Positions 23,560 through 35,023 of a stretch of DNA of 64,000 nt are shown piece by piece. Origin of the DNA: Hevea brasiliensis (taxonomy: Eukaryota > Streptophyta > Magnoliopsida > Malpighiales > Euphorbiaceae); the NCBI RefSeq assembly GCF_030052815.1, contig NC_079503.1:59004735-59068734 (forward strand). Direction: 5' to 3'. The notes below the pieces were generated by a model that worked only from the letters and a program-made list of their open reading frames with translations, ran no database searches and was not told where the DNA came from. Every line of letters starts with the position of its first letter. Position 1 is the first letter of the stretch. Position numbers and translations under genes: made by a program.

Positions 23560-26386
23560 TATGACACCCTTTACCCGTCTACAGTATAGCCGAGTAAGAT
23601 ATGTCACACAGTGTACCAGAACACCCTATTTTATTTTAATCCTTTTTATCCTTCCTTATTTATTTTTATCATAGTTATGAAGTACAATTGGTGAAGTATA
23701 ATTTATTTAAGTCATTTATGGAAAACATCAATTTATTTGAGGTTCCGTAAATTTTATAGAAAATCTGGCAGAGTACCAGCTAAAAATTGAGAAAACAGTT
23801 CTTCGGAACCTGTGAAAACACATCCAAAATTTTCTATCAATCCCAAACTCCATTTCATCAACAAAATCTCAATATTTTTCAACAACATTTTCATTTCTCA
23901 ATCATTCATTTCATATGATATTTATGTAAAAGTCATCAATAAATATTCATTTTTTAATTCATAAACACAATTTTTACTATTTACATCAATACCAAAATAC
24001 ATTACTTAAGTCTTAATTACACATGAGAAAATAAAAGTTAATTACAAAATACCCAAAATGAAAACTAGTGTCCTACCAATGCACTGATGTCGGTGAGGTG
24101 ACACGGACACTATGCAGAGCTACAGAAGGTCTCACCCAGTCTGTAGTCCACTGGGCTCTCAGTCGGTCTCTCCAGAACCTACGCGTGGCAAAAACAACGC
24201 GTTAAGCAATAATGCTTAGTGGTGCCAATAATAAAATAAAAAGAAATAACGGAAAATAAATATGCAGTGCATGTTTTGATGTCTTATGCAGATAATTTTT
24301 CGGTCATATTGGCAATCTTATTTATTTTGTACTTGTTACATTCATAATTTCATTAAATTTATCCACCTCCATTTTTAGTCACCCAAGTAACCTATACTGG
24401 ATGACTGGACTAGATAAATGGGTAAATTGGCACTGGGTATCATGTACCTCAGGCCGTCACACCATCGGTCACATATGTATTCTCCCGGTGTGCAACAGAA
24501 CAGCTAATAAGTTGTAATAAATATTAAGTTTAGGTGTTACTATTCATTTCATTAGTCAACTAAAATGTTGACTTTTGCATAGACAATAGGTACATTGGTT
24601 TTAATACTCCCAATATACCACATTTTACATTATAAAATTGTTGGTATTGGTTGCCAATACTATTTCTAAGCTTAGTGTTAGTTATTCAAAATTTTCAGAT
24701 TTCAAGCCTCACAGTTACTGTTCCATTGGTCATTTGTACAGTAGGAATTTGGAAAAATTGTCTTCATGAAAGTTGTTCCTTATTTTGTCTAGTTACATGT
24801 TTTTTTTGAATCACTCCATTTGGAGTTTTGTAGCTCAAGTTATGGCCTAAACACCATAACTGGCCGGATTGGACAGAAATTGGTTCTGCTAGATTTGGTA
24901 AACTAAGTTTGGTTGGCAATTTGACTAGGTTATGGTCAGAATTTGGATTTTTGTTCTTCATGAAAGTTGTAGGTCTATGTCTCAGCTTTCTGTTGGTAAA
25001 ATTTTAGGTTAATTGGACCTTTCTAAACTGAGTTATGACCAAATGAATAAACACTATTCATTTGGTCATTTTGCCCAGGCAGAATGCAGGTTACCAGGAT
25101 TAGGGCAATTTTTAGGCAAACTTGGTTTGGTTTTCTGGGCAGCGTTTCTTCACTAAAGTGGTGCCATTATGTGTCTAGTTTCATGTCCAATTGGCCTTGT
25201 ATCAATTGAACCTCTATAACTCTATTTATAACTACCCAAACCTGCTGGACTCACGCTCAGTCCTGCAGGTTAGCCAAGGCAGCTCACCCATACACAAATG
25301 CCAAGCCTCAACTCACTTCAATTCCTCATCATACACAACCAAATGGTCACTAATTGACCATTTAAACTTTCATGCACCCACACATGAACAAAATCCAAGT
25401 TTTGTGCCTCAAACCCTAACTCCAACAACTAAAATTTTTATACACATACAATCCATGAATTTCAACACCAAAATCATGTTCAATGGCAGCCATAGACAAA
25501 ATTTTTTGGAGAAATTGGCACTAACCTTGACTTAGGCACTTTCCAAGGTTTCAAAACTTCACTTTCTTCCCTTCTTTTTGCTGTCCAAAGCTTGCTCTAT
25601 GTGTGAGGATGAGTTTTTGTGAAGAGAGGCTAGGGTTTTGAGGTAGTTTGATGGGTGAACCAAAGCTTGGAAAAGCTTTAATGGAGGAAGAGGATGGAGG
25701 TGCTGGTCGACCAAAGGAAGAAGATAAGGAAATTCTGATTTTTTTCTTTGATTTGCTGCCCATTTATTTATTTTAAGTGAGTGCTAGCCATGTGTCATTA
25801 TGTGATTGGTTAAAATTGTTTTAATGACATCATAATGATGTCAAAATTCCCATTTTCTTTCATTTTCTTTCCTTTTATTTTCTACTCATTTTCAATTTAA
25901 TTTTTACCAATATTTATTCACATTTTATGTCCTAATAATTATTTACTTAACTGGACAAGTCGGGCAAAAATCACCTCTGAAGGCAAAATGACCAAAATGC
26001 CTTCCATTTGGCTTAACAGACTAAAATTGTCTGTACTGATTGAGAAATTTTTCTAAGCATTTTCTTGGCATTATAATGCCATAGGAACCTCAATGACCCT
26101 TTTCTGAAGTTCCAAAAATTATTTTATGAATTTTTCCCTAGGTCTAGGGCTTCTAGTTGCGAGAACCGCAATTTCTCATTGGGTTACCCATCGCTAGGGA
26201 ACCAGCTCATTTAACTTGGTTGTATTTTATTACTAAAATTTTTCCTAAATTTTTCTTATTAATATTTGAGTTAATTTTTGTTCATCACTTTTGTTTAAAT
26301 ATTTTTCTAGGCATTCTAGCTATCCGGACCGACACCGGTCACCGGAATAGTAGAATGCATAGAGTTGCTATAGGGAGGGTGTTACA
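23560..26386 (-). mobile_element. E5 3' LTR (C family, 2827 bp)
   Basis: It starts TATGACACCC and ends GGGAGGGTGTTACA. It aligns with 35024-38039 but lacks about 180 bp present there (roughly 35993-36172). The junction lies near 24526, between AATAAATATT and AAGTTTAGGTG. It has the C-type hairpin at 24183-24218. The apparent 114-codon ORF at 25191-25535 recurs in the sister LTR and is not a gene. Confidence 0.88.
24183..24218 (-). other. LTR double hairpin, C type (E5 3' LTR)
   Basis: On the minus strand this is TAAGCA, TTAT, TGCTTA (24203-24218), followed by GCGT...ACGC arms (24183-24202). It matches the better preserved copy at 35649-35685, with the outermost pair lost. Confidence 0.5.
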
Positions 26387-26400
26387 ATTCTTCTCCTATA
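26387..26400 (-). other. E5 polypurine tract
   Basis: The minus strand reads TATAGGAGAAGAAT directly before the 3' LTR. It is shorter and less G-rich than the PPTs of E2 and E3. The conserved TTTCGAGGATGAAATTT lies just upstream of it in the element. Confidence 0.75.
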
Positions 26401-26409
26401 ATTTAAATT

Positions 26410-27147
26410 TCATCCTCGAAATTTACCTGATGCAAATAGTTGAGGGAACTGTTGCCTCATCATCTCTTCACTTTCCCAAGTTGCCTCCTCGGTGTTGTGG
26501 TGCCTCCAAAGCACTTTCACCAATGGAATCTGCTTATCTCTGAACTCTTTCACTTCCCGAGCCAGGATCCGTATGGGTTCTTAGTCCGGTTGTACTTCAA
26601 TATCTTCCATGGAGATGACATGTGAAGGGTCTTAGCGGTATCTTTTTAGCATAGATACATGAAACAAATTATGGATCTTGTCCAGCTCTAGTGGTAAAGC
26701 TAGCCTGTAAGCCACTGGACCCACACGTTCAATGACTTCATATGGGCCAATAAACATAGGACTTAACTTACCTTTTCTTTCAAACCTCAGTACCTTCTTC
26801 CACGGTGATACCTTGAGGAACACTTTGTCACCAACCGCATATTCTATTTCTTTTCTCTTCAGGTCGGCATAGGATTTCTGTCTGTCTGAGGCAACCTTCA
26901 GATTGGCTTTGATTAGTTTTACCTTTTCCTCAGTCTGTTTCACCAGGCCTGGCCTTACTAGTTTATCTTCACCCAATTCAGTCTAACACACTGGAGTTCT
27001 ACATTTTCTTCCATATAGTGCTTCATATGGGGCCATTTGGATGCTAGCTTGGTAGCTATTGTTGTATGCAAATTCTGCCAGTGGGAGGTATCTATCCCAA
27101 CTTACCTCAAACTCAATAACACAACTCCTAGGCATATCCTCAAGGAC
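26410..27147 (-). pseudogene. E5 integrase C-terminal half, GPY/F domain and chromodomain
   Basis: This is the last part of the gag-pol frame. From the right it holds the end of the integrase core (VLEDMPRSC, then [19 protein letters not shown]), then a GPY/F segment (FIGPYEVIERVGPVAYRLAL, within 26976-26632) ending HNLFHVSMLKRYR. It finishes with a chromodomain-like stretch (about 26560-26470: REVKEFRDKQIPLVKVLWR, then ATWE). In-frame stops are at 26985, 26634 and 26583. The natural stop TGA is at 26412-26410. Chromodomains steer integration to marked heterochromatin, which fits the nesting seen here. Confidence 0.8.
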
Positions 27148-27222
27148 CTGACATAAATTTCATGTTATTATTATCATTTCAGTTCAATATTTGTATTAGT
27201 TCAATTGGTTTCAATTGTTTAC
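27148..27222 (-). other. 75-nt GT...AG intron-like insertion in integrase
   Basis: On the minus strand the integrase reading ...PSERVI-stop is followed by 75 nt starting GTAAAC and ending TTATGTCAG. The normal sequence then resumes with VLEDMPRSC. Removing exactly this segment joins the two halves of a motif that is continuous in related integrases (SER-x-I-Q-x-LEDM). It is AT-rich, a multiple of three long and has stops inside. Whether it is spliced is not known. Confidence 0.55.
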
Positions 27223-27955
27223 CTAGATTACTCTTTCTGATGGCCCATCCATTTGAGGATGCAAAGCTGTGCTGAAGTGGAGTTGTGTACTGAAGGATTC
27301 ATGCAACTTCTTCCAAAATCTCGATGTAAACCTTGGTTCTCGATCAGATATGATGGAAAGTGAAATTCCATACAGTCTAACTATCTCTCTGATATACAAT
27401 TCTGCTAACTTCTCCAGTGAGTAGTTAGTCCTAACTGGCAGAAAGTGTGCTGACTTCGTCAATCTATCTACTATCACCCATACTGCATCATGCTTCTTCT
27501 AAGTGAGAGGTAGACCACTTACAAAATCCATGGTGACCCGATCCCATTTCCATTCAGGTATGCGTATAGGCTGTAGTAAACCTGATGGAGCTTGATGTTC
27601 TGCCTTGACTTGCTGGCATGTCAAGCATTTAGTCACATAGTCAGCCATGTCCTTCTTCATACCAGGCCACTAATACTGAAGCTTCAGATCATGATACATT
27701 TTTGTACTTCCTGGGTGCATAGCATAAACACTGGTGTGTGCCTCTTTTAGAATACTAGCCTTCAATTTCCTATCATCTGGTACACATAATCTTCCTTTGT
27801 AGTACAGACACCCATCTGTTTTCACTTCATAGTCAGTTTCTTTCCCTTCTAGGATTTTGCTCATAATAGCTTTTAGCTTCTCATCTACCTTCTGCCCATC
27901 TAAAATCTGTTGTAGCAGGTTTGGCCTCACTTGCAACTCAGCCAAAATAGCTCCA
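27223..27955 (-). pseudogene. E5 integrase zinc finger and DD35E core
   Basis: Integrase joins element DNA to the host chromosome. The HHCC zinc finger is visible as H...H in [11 protein letters not shown] (about 27750-27720) and C-x2-C in KCLTCQQ (about 27630-27610). The core has a first Asp in TMDFVSG (about 27535), a second in IISDREPRF and a Glu in PSERVI. The last two are separated by exactly 35 residues, the DD35E spacing. In-frame stops are at 27672, 27501 and 27225. The first, next to Pro-Gly-Met, sits where related elements have Trp. Confidence 0.82.
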
Positions 27956-28374
27956 TTTCGAGCCAAAGATAGATGGGCATTTAATGATCTCAAAGCTGTG
28001 ATGGATTTTCTGCTCAAAGCATCAGCAACTATATTTGCCTTCCCAGGATGGTAGTCAATCACACAATCATAGTCCTTCAGGAACTCAATCCATTGCCTCT
28101 GTCTGAGGTTGAGCTCCTTCTAGGTTGGCAAGTATTTCAGACTTTTGTGGTCTGTGTAAATATAAAACTTTTCACCATACAAGTAATGCCTCCATATCTT
28201 CAGTGCGAAGATAATTGTTACAAGCTCTAGATCATGGGTAGGGTAATTCTGTTCATGTGGCCTTAGCTGCTTGGAAGCATAAGCGACCACCTTCCCCTCT
28301 TGCATCAATACACACCCTAACCCATTATGAGAGGCATCACTGTAGACCACAAAGTCCTTTCTTGATACTGGCTA
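27956..28374 (-). pseudogene. E5 RNase H domain
   Basis: RNase H removes the RNA strand after reverse transcription. Visible motifs are [14 protein letters not shown] (catalytic Asp; about 28350-28310), a Glu in [16 protein letters not shown], and [10 protein letters not shown] (Asp). [16 protein letters not shown] closes the domain at about 28060-28010. In-frame stops are at 28374 (before PVSRKDF) and 28122. It continues in frame from RT and into integrase. Confidence 0.85.
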
Positions 28375-29330
28375 TGTTAACACTGGTGCCTCTGTCAACA
28401 TAGCCTTCAACTTCTCAAAACTGGTCTGACACTTATCATTCCAGTCAAATCTGACATTCTTGTATAATAACTTGGTCATTGGAGCAGCTATTAAAGAAAA
28501 TCCCTTCACAAATCTTCTGTAATACCCAGCGAGCCACAAGAAACTTCTGACCTCAGTTGTATTTTTGGGAGGCTTCCATTCCATCACTGCTTCTATTTTC
28601 TTGGGATCCACCTTAATCCCATTAGCTGACACTATGTGTCTAAGGAATGCAATCTCATTCGACTAGAAGTCACACTTGGACAACTTAGCATACAGCTTAT
28701 TTTCTCTCAGGGTTTGCAGAATAATCCTCAAATGCTCATCATGTTCTTCACTGGTCTTGGAATACACCAAAATATCATCAATAAAGACCACTATGAACCG
28801 ATCTAGGTATGGATGGAAGATACAGTTCATAAGGTCCATGAATGCTACTGGTGCATTTGTTAGGCCAAAAGGCATCACCAGAAACTCATAATGCCCATAC
28901 CAGGTCCTGAATGTAGTCTTTGGAACATCTATATCCTTCAACCTCAATTGATGATACGCTGATTTGAGATCAATTTTGGAAAATATTCCTGCTCCCTTCA
29001 ACTGATCAAATAGATCGTCAATTCTAGGCAATGGATATTTGTTCTTCACAGTCACTTTATTCAACTGCCGGTAATCGATGCATAACCTTAAAGTCCCATC
29101 CTTTTTCTTTACAAAGAGCACTGGAGCTCCCCATGGTGACACACTGGAGCGTATGAACCCCTTATCCAGTAACTCATGCAACTGGATTTTCAGCTCCTTT
29201 AACTCAGTAGGTGCCATCCTATAAGGAGCAATAGAGATTGGTGCTATACCCGACAGTATCTCAATAGCAAATTCGACTTCCCTTTCTGGTGGCAAGCCGG
29301 GCAATTCTTCAGGGAACACTTCTGAGAAGT
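28375..29330 (-). pseudogene. E5 reverse transcriptase domain
   Basis: The RNA-dependent DNA polymerase. The key motif [10 protein letters not shown] is at about 28790-28760. Upstream are [54 protein letters not shown] and FGLTNAP, all in the usual order. One in-frame stop is at 28665 (CDF-stop-SNE), where a Trp codon is expected. After it come [12 protein letters not shown] and the thumb/connection region. This is the best preserved coding segment of the window. Confidence 0.88.
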
Positions 29331-29955
29331 CTCTTATTGTGGGTATGTCACATAAATTTGGCTTAGCCTGCCTAGTATCCACCACATGCGCTAGGTAGGC
29401 TTCACAGCCTTTTCTTATCAATTTTCTTGCAATTGTGGCTGAGATGACATTGGACAAGAAATCTATCCTTTCCCCCACAACTGTGATCTCATTACCCTCA
29501 TGAGTTTTCAAAGAAATTGTCTTCAATTTAAAATCAACCATTGCCTGATGATGTGACAACCAGTCCATTCCCAAAATCATGTCAAACTCATGGAAAGGAA
29601 ACTCAATCAGGTCTACCAAGAATTCATACCCCTGAATCTTTAATGGGCAACCCTTGTATACTTTGTTCACCACTACACTGTGGCCCAATAGATTAGTGAC
29701 CAGAATGTCTTGGCCACTCTCCCCTACCAGTTCTACGGATAAGTTGATGCAGATGTATGAATGAGTGGATCCTGGATCCACCAATGCATGCACAGATGTA
29801 TTGTAGAGGGAGAACGTACCCCTGATGATGTCCGGGGCATCTTGCTCCTCCTGAGCTCTTATGGCATAGGCTCTGGCAGGTGCTCTGCCTTTAGGCCTCT
29901 TTGCTGGCTCAGATGCAGGCCTCTGTGATGGTCCCATTGCCTCAGATTTGCTAGA
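29331..29955 (-). pseudogene. E5 aspartic protease region
   Basis: This protease would cleave Gag-Pol. The active-site motif [10 protein letters not shown] has its Asp codon at about 29778-29776 (residue 54 from the Met at 29937). It is followed by the MILGMDWLS motif near 29570. The preceding stretch [13 protein letters not shown] is where the E2 and E3 gag frames stop. It is open through 29937-28663. The TAA at 29956-29958 separates it from the zinc knuckle in the same frame. Confidence 0.8.
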
Positions 29956-30185
29956 TTACCTACCCTTTTGTGGTGTAGGAGCAGGTCTGTCTGCTTGTGT
30001 TGGAGCAGTTGTAGCAGTTCTGCGTGGACAGTTCCTTAACTGATGCTCTGTCGACCCACACATTAAGCAGACACCAGTCACTCTCCAACACTCCCCCTTA
30101 TGCCACTTCAGGCAATGTGGACATGCAGAAGATGTTGGAGCTAGTCCCCTGAACCCCATCCCTGGAGAGCTGCCCACTGATGGTG
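29956..30185 (-). pseudogene. E5 nucleocapsid zinc-knuckle segment of gag
   Basis: This is the C-terminal part of gag on the far side of E6. It has CPHCLKWHKGEC (C-x2-C-x3-H-x3-C), then the classical knuckle CLMCGSTEHQLRNC (C-x2-C-x4-H-x4-C) with all ligands intact. It lies in the same frame as the N-terminal gag when E6 plus its TSD (3807 bp, a multiple of three) is left out or counted. It would bind element RNA. Confidence 0.8.
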
Positions 30186-30190
30186 TAGAC

Positions 30191-33100
30191 TGTCACACCC
30201 TACCCCTCTGTAAGGCATAACATGATCCCGCAGTATACCTAATGAATTACTAACTTCATCTACTGGTAACCCATTAAATACACTACAAGGGATTTTAAAA
30301 CTTTTCTTACTTCTTTTTACAGTGGTGAGCACTATTTACAGGTGTTAAAAACTTTTTTTTGAACTGAAGTGAAATAGCTAACACATTTGAATTATTAGTA
30401 ATTTCTGTAAAAATTTTGGCAGAGTGCCATCTGTATTTTGAATAAAATAGTTCTTTAAAAACCTATAATAAGCACTTCAAATATATTTCTCAATCTCAAA
30501 CTCCAACATTTAGTCAACTCAAATCCACAATAATTTTTCAGTAATTTCAAAGGTTGAGATAAAAGAAATACATTACAATTTTTACAAACCAAAATAATTT
30601 ACAATTTATTTTACAACTTCAATGTACAATTTTAATTTACAACTGCTCAAAACCAAGAACAATATATACATACAATGAACATACATTACAGTACAAAATG
30701 CAAAATGTGGTATACTCAGTATACCCGATGATCTCTCGCTAAATGCACTAGCAGCCTAGTCTGCTGCCCTGTCCGTCTGTCTACCTGCGACGGCAGTGAA
30801 AAGCTATCGCTGAGACAATGTCTCAGTGGTGCACAACATTAACCAAATACAACTTTAAATCACGAATCATAATTCATATAAATAGTGGATACTGAAACCA
30901 TAGTTAAATTCAAGACAATGAATGTCATAAAGAATTTGAACTCTATTTCACAATATCACAATAAATCTCAATAAGTCAAAACATGATTAAATTTAAAAGA
31001 CAGTGAATGTCAATAATAATTTAAACTCCATTTCACAAATTATCAAAACTCATAATAACACAATTTGGTCAAATAATTTAAGAACACAGTGTTGCCAATT
31101 CATACATAACTTAAGCCATGACACAAATTTTCGATCAATGCTGCGTTATACACCACGACAAAGCAATCTATAACCCCACTAATCGAAATCAATGAGAGAG
31201 GAAGCTAGCTATATAATGAGTACTCATCCGATCTACAACCTCAACTGGTAAACCAGAGAGGGAGGAAAAATAAACGATCTCAACCCCATAAATGGAGGAG
31301 GAATAGTGTGATACTGTCATGCTAAGTGTGAACACAAAATCAATTCCAAACATTTTATTCAAATGATTCGTGAGAAATCTAATAAATTTCCCAAGTCATA
31401 ATTTCATTCACAAGATGGCAACACAATTCATAATTAACTTCAAATTTTCACAAATCACACTAAATCAAATTTTCCACAGTTTCAAACCATTTACAATGCT
31501 TTTCAAGCAATAAGTATCCATTCAAACACATTTCCATAATTGAAAACAATAATATACAAATAGTCATAATTTATTTCAATTGAAAAATTCAAAAGAAATA
31601 ACTGTTGTGCACAAACCTCTGATAACTGTGTCCTGGCCTTGACTCAGTGTTTCCTTCCCTTTCCCTGAGTCTTTGCTAATTGAGAAACACAATTTGAAGT
31701 GTTTCAGTACTCATTTAAACTGTCTCTAACGATAATGCTTGATAATTAATTCACTGAATTCTATTATTTCCTTAGTCAACTTAAGATGTCGACCCTCGAT
31801 GCATTCTAGGTGAATTAGGTTTTAATGTTACCAATATGTCACATTCAATAGCCTTTTAGGGTTGGTACATGTTACCCAATTCATTTCCATGTATATTGCG
31901 TTTTCTTGCAATTTGCTGGATTCTGGGATACTAGTTTAACCTAGCCAGACGACCTAGTTTCCTCGGTTTTTGGGTTTCGGTCAAAACTACAAACTTGTAG
32001 ATCTATGTCTTATTGCACATGGGGCAAAATTTCAGGTCATTCTGAGTTTACTAGACCAACTTATGGTCATTTTACTATTGCTGGTCAGAATGTACCAAAA
32101 TTGGTCACTTTAAGTCATTTTTGGTCAATTTTGGTTCAGCCAGTTTTTGGACCCGAAATTGTGCAAGATGTTTGACTTGTTTATTGTCATTTCTGGGCTT
32201 TGGTGTCTTCATAAGACTTGTAGATATATGTCTTAGCTATTCATGGTCAAAATTTCAGATCAATTGGACCTGTTTTGAGTGAGTTATGGCCAAAACTCTA
32301 ACTGCTGCCCAAATGGTCAATTTTCAGGCCTTAATTGCACTAATCCGGATTTGGTCATTTTTCAAGTTACCGTACAAGCAGAATTTTGGTAAGCTTCCTT
32401 CATGAAAGTTGGCACTTTTTGTGCCTAGTTTCACCTTCAATTGGTCTCATACCAATTGGAGCCACACACTTAAGGTTCTAGGCCCATAACATAAACTGCC
32501 CTATTGCATTTTATTCATTACTCATTAAAGGACACTTTTAACATTTACCAAACTAAACATTCATGCCAATTCTGGTTTGTACCATAACCTAAACACATTT
32601 CACAATATATTGTTGGTCATTTTGGCAGCTTATAATCAACCTCAATATGCACCATATAGTACAGAATTTTTTAAGCTCAAATTACAACAATTCAATCACC
32701 TAACCTAGCTCATTTACATGTCCAACCTCACACCATCATACATATACACAAGCTACCATAACAAGTACCACAATTCAACATTAATATTCCATAAACCAAA
32801 CATGAAATAACATTTTTATGGTTCACCATTCAAGCTGCCAAATCATACACCTCTTTCCATTAATGTCCAAGCTTCCAAATTCAAGTATGCATTCACAATA
32901 TACTTAGTATACATTACCCAATTTATTCCTACACATATAAACACATAATCAACCCTTTAATCTACCACTTACAAGCAAGAATAAACTGCCCTTAAGGAGT
33001 TTCCATGGCTGCCAAAAATAAACATCTCACTTAGAACATCAAACTCCAAAATTCTTTCTACAATTCAAGTACCCATAACCTCCTCACAAACTTTAATGAA

Positions 33101-33992
33101 GCAATAACCAAAAACACAAACTTACCACTTTGGAAAATCTTCAAAACCTTGACTAAACTTGATCTTCTTGCTGCCTATCTACTACCCAAGTGGTGTAGAA
33201 CAGTTTTTGTGAAGGAAGCTAGTGAAAAATATGGCTAAATCATGGTTGCATGGAGCTTGGCCATGGATGGCCATGGAGGTTCTTCAATGGAGGCTCACGG
33301 CTAGTTTTTGCAATGTTGAAGAAGATGAGCAATCTGCCCAAAATATGCTGATTATATGGCCACTTAATTGAGTTAGTGGACCACTAACTTAGATTAAACA
33401 TTTAATATTCTAAAGTTTTCATATTCCCACATTTAACTCCTAATTTTTGCTATTTAAACATGTACCACCAATTTAATTTTTTATGACATTTCCCAAGTGT
33501 AACATCATTTATTTTTAATGAAAATTTAGGTCAAAAGACAACTCGGAGTGTCAAATGACCACAATGCCCCTGTTCAGGTTGCATTCCCGATTTTTCGGTA
33601 ACACCGAGTTTTGTCATTTTCTCAATTTCTCACTTTTCTTTGTACTAATTAATTAATTTTTCTCTGATATTTCTAATGATATTTATACTTCAATAGATTT
33701 CTATTTAAGTTTTAAAAATATTTTCTAGGGTTCCTCGGGGTCTAGGGCTAGTCAACGGTCCACGCTGCGACTTCCCGGTGTGGTCACCCATCGCTAGGGT
33801 TCTCGGCTAGCTTAACTTGGTTACATTTCTTTCTATTATTTTTTCTTTGTTTTTCTTGTATTTTCTTTTCTTGTATTTCATTATTTTATGTCTCCTCACT
33901 CATATTTAAGTGTAGTTCTAGGCATTCTAGCTGTCCGAACAACACTGGTCACTGGAGCAGTAGAACGCACAACCGAACATAGGGGTGTTACA
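30191..33992 (-). mobile_element. E6: B-family solo LTR inside E5 gag, reverse orientation
   Basis: This 3802 bp unit has ends TGTCACACCCTACCCC...GGGGTGTTACA and TSD TAGAC (30186-30190) / TGGAC (33993-33997). It aligns along its whole length with the E3 LTRs and has no internal region. It holds the best preserved B-type hairpin (30810-30826) and the phased boxes (about 31160-31310). It is the youngest layer of this part of the nest by position. Confidence 0.9.
30810..30826 (-). other. LTR hairpin I, B type (E6)
   Basis: CTGAGAC, a 3-base loop, GTCTCAG: a perfect 7 bp stem beside TGGTGCAC. On the minus strand it is followed by CAGCGATAGC, the start of hairpin II. The degraded counterparts in E3 are at 3932-3944 and 10250-10262 (GAGAC/GTCTC kept). 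Confidence 0.6.
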
Positions 33993-33997
33993 TGGAC

Positions 33998-34896
33998 TGA
34001 CCTCTCCTTGGGGTAAACTATGGCCTAGGCCCCTGAGACTGACCCTGACCTTGAGGTTGACCTGAACTCTGTGCAGGTGGACCTTTGAACTTCTTTCCTG
34101 GTGCAGGAGAAGAGCTAGACTGACCTGAGCCCCTCTTCTGCTGTCTCTCCCTTCTAGTCTGCTCACTTGTTCTGACCTTTTCAACTTTTATTGTAGCTTC
34201 CACTAACTTAGTGAAGTCTGTAATTTCCAAGGCAGTAATCATCATCTTTATGTTGTCATTTAATCCCTCTTCAAATCTCTTAAACCTTTCAGCTTCATTA
34301 GGGACTATCTCCCTTCTGTAACAGCTCAGTCTAACAAATTCCTTTTCATACTCGGCCACTGTCAGCTGTCTTTACCTCAGGTTAATGAATTCTCTTCTTC
34401 TCTCTTGTAGGTATACACTACCCACATATTTTTTCTTGAATTCTGAGAGGAAGAAGTCCCAAGTTATTACTTCTGGCTGCACTTCACTAGACACTGTATC
34501 CCACCATAGGTAGGCATCATCTTATAACAGAGATACAATAGCTTTTAGATTTTGTTCTGGAGTGCAGTGGAGTTGTTTTAGAACTCTCCCTATTCTATTC
34601 AACCAGTTTTCGACTGCAACAGAATCATCTTCTCTCTTGCCAAAGAAGTCCACCGCTCAAAATTTTCTCAATCTTTCTAAATGTGATTTTTGCTGTAGAG
34701 GTGGTGGTGGTGGTGGCATTACCCTAGCCATTTGTTTGAAAAACTCAGCCATTTGCTAGAACATGGCCTGTGGATGCTGAGCAGGCTCTGCTGGAGTTGG
34801 CTGAGTAGGTTCTCCCCTACCCCTAGTCTCAGCTGCTACAGGTGGAGCTTGACTCTCCACTTCCTCCTCAACTGCCCTCTGTGATGTGGGGTCCAT
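33998..34896 (-). pseudogene. E5 gag, N-terminal and capsid part
   Basis: The start ATG at 34896 reads M-D-P-T-S-Q-R-A, matching the gag start of E16 (M-D-P-S-S-Q-R-A). It has a Pro-rich N-terminus, then the retrotransposon gag fold including EYEKEFVRLS (34353-34324) and a basic Gln/Ser/Gly-rich linker. In-frame stops are at 34758 (TAG), 34524 (TAA), 34374 (TAA) and 34020 (TAG). At the first three, the related gags E16 and E12 have CAG, CAA and CAG, so these are C-to-T type changes (the third also needs G-to-A). It is cut by E6 after codon position 33998. Confidence 0.82.
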
Positions 34897-35006
34897 ATCC
34901 TAGTCAAAATAAGAAAGACAAACAGATCTGCATTAGTGTCACCTTGACTCTTACAAATGCAATACATGGTATGGACTCTATTTAGACCCAGAAAGGCCTA
35001 AACTGT

Positions 35007-35018
35007 GCTCTGATACCA
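35007..35018 (-). other. E5 primer binding site (tRNA-iMet)
   Basis: The minus strand reads TGGTATCAGAGC, five bases inside the 5' LTR end at 35024. It is a perfect match to the usual plant initiator-Met primer site. The untranslated leader between it and the gag ATG (34897-35006) shows nothing else. Confidence 0.92.
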
Positions 35019-35023
35019 CTAAA

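Noticed and set aside
25191..25535. 114-codon ORF, with a 143-codon counterpart at 36856-37287
   Set aside because: It lies in the paired LTRs of E5, in antisense to the element. It has no domain and the ORF length differs between copies.
34562..34759. Plus-strand ORF with a Gly run (65 codons) and other plus-strand ORFs at 27857, 28048 and 28676
   Set aside because: They are shadows of the minus-strand gag-pol of E5.
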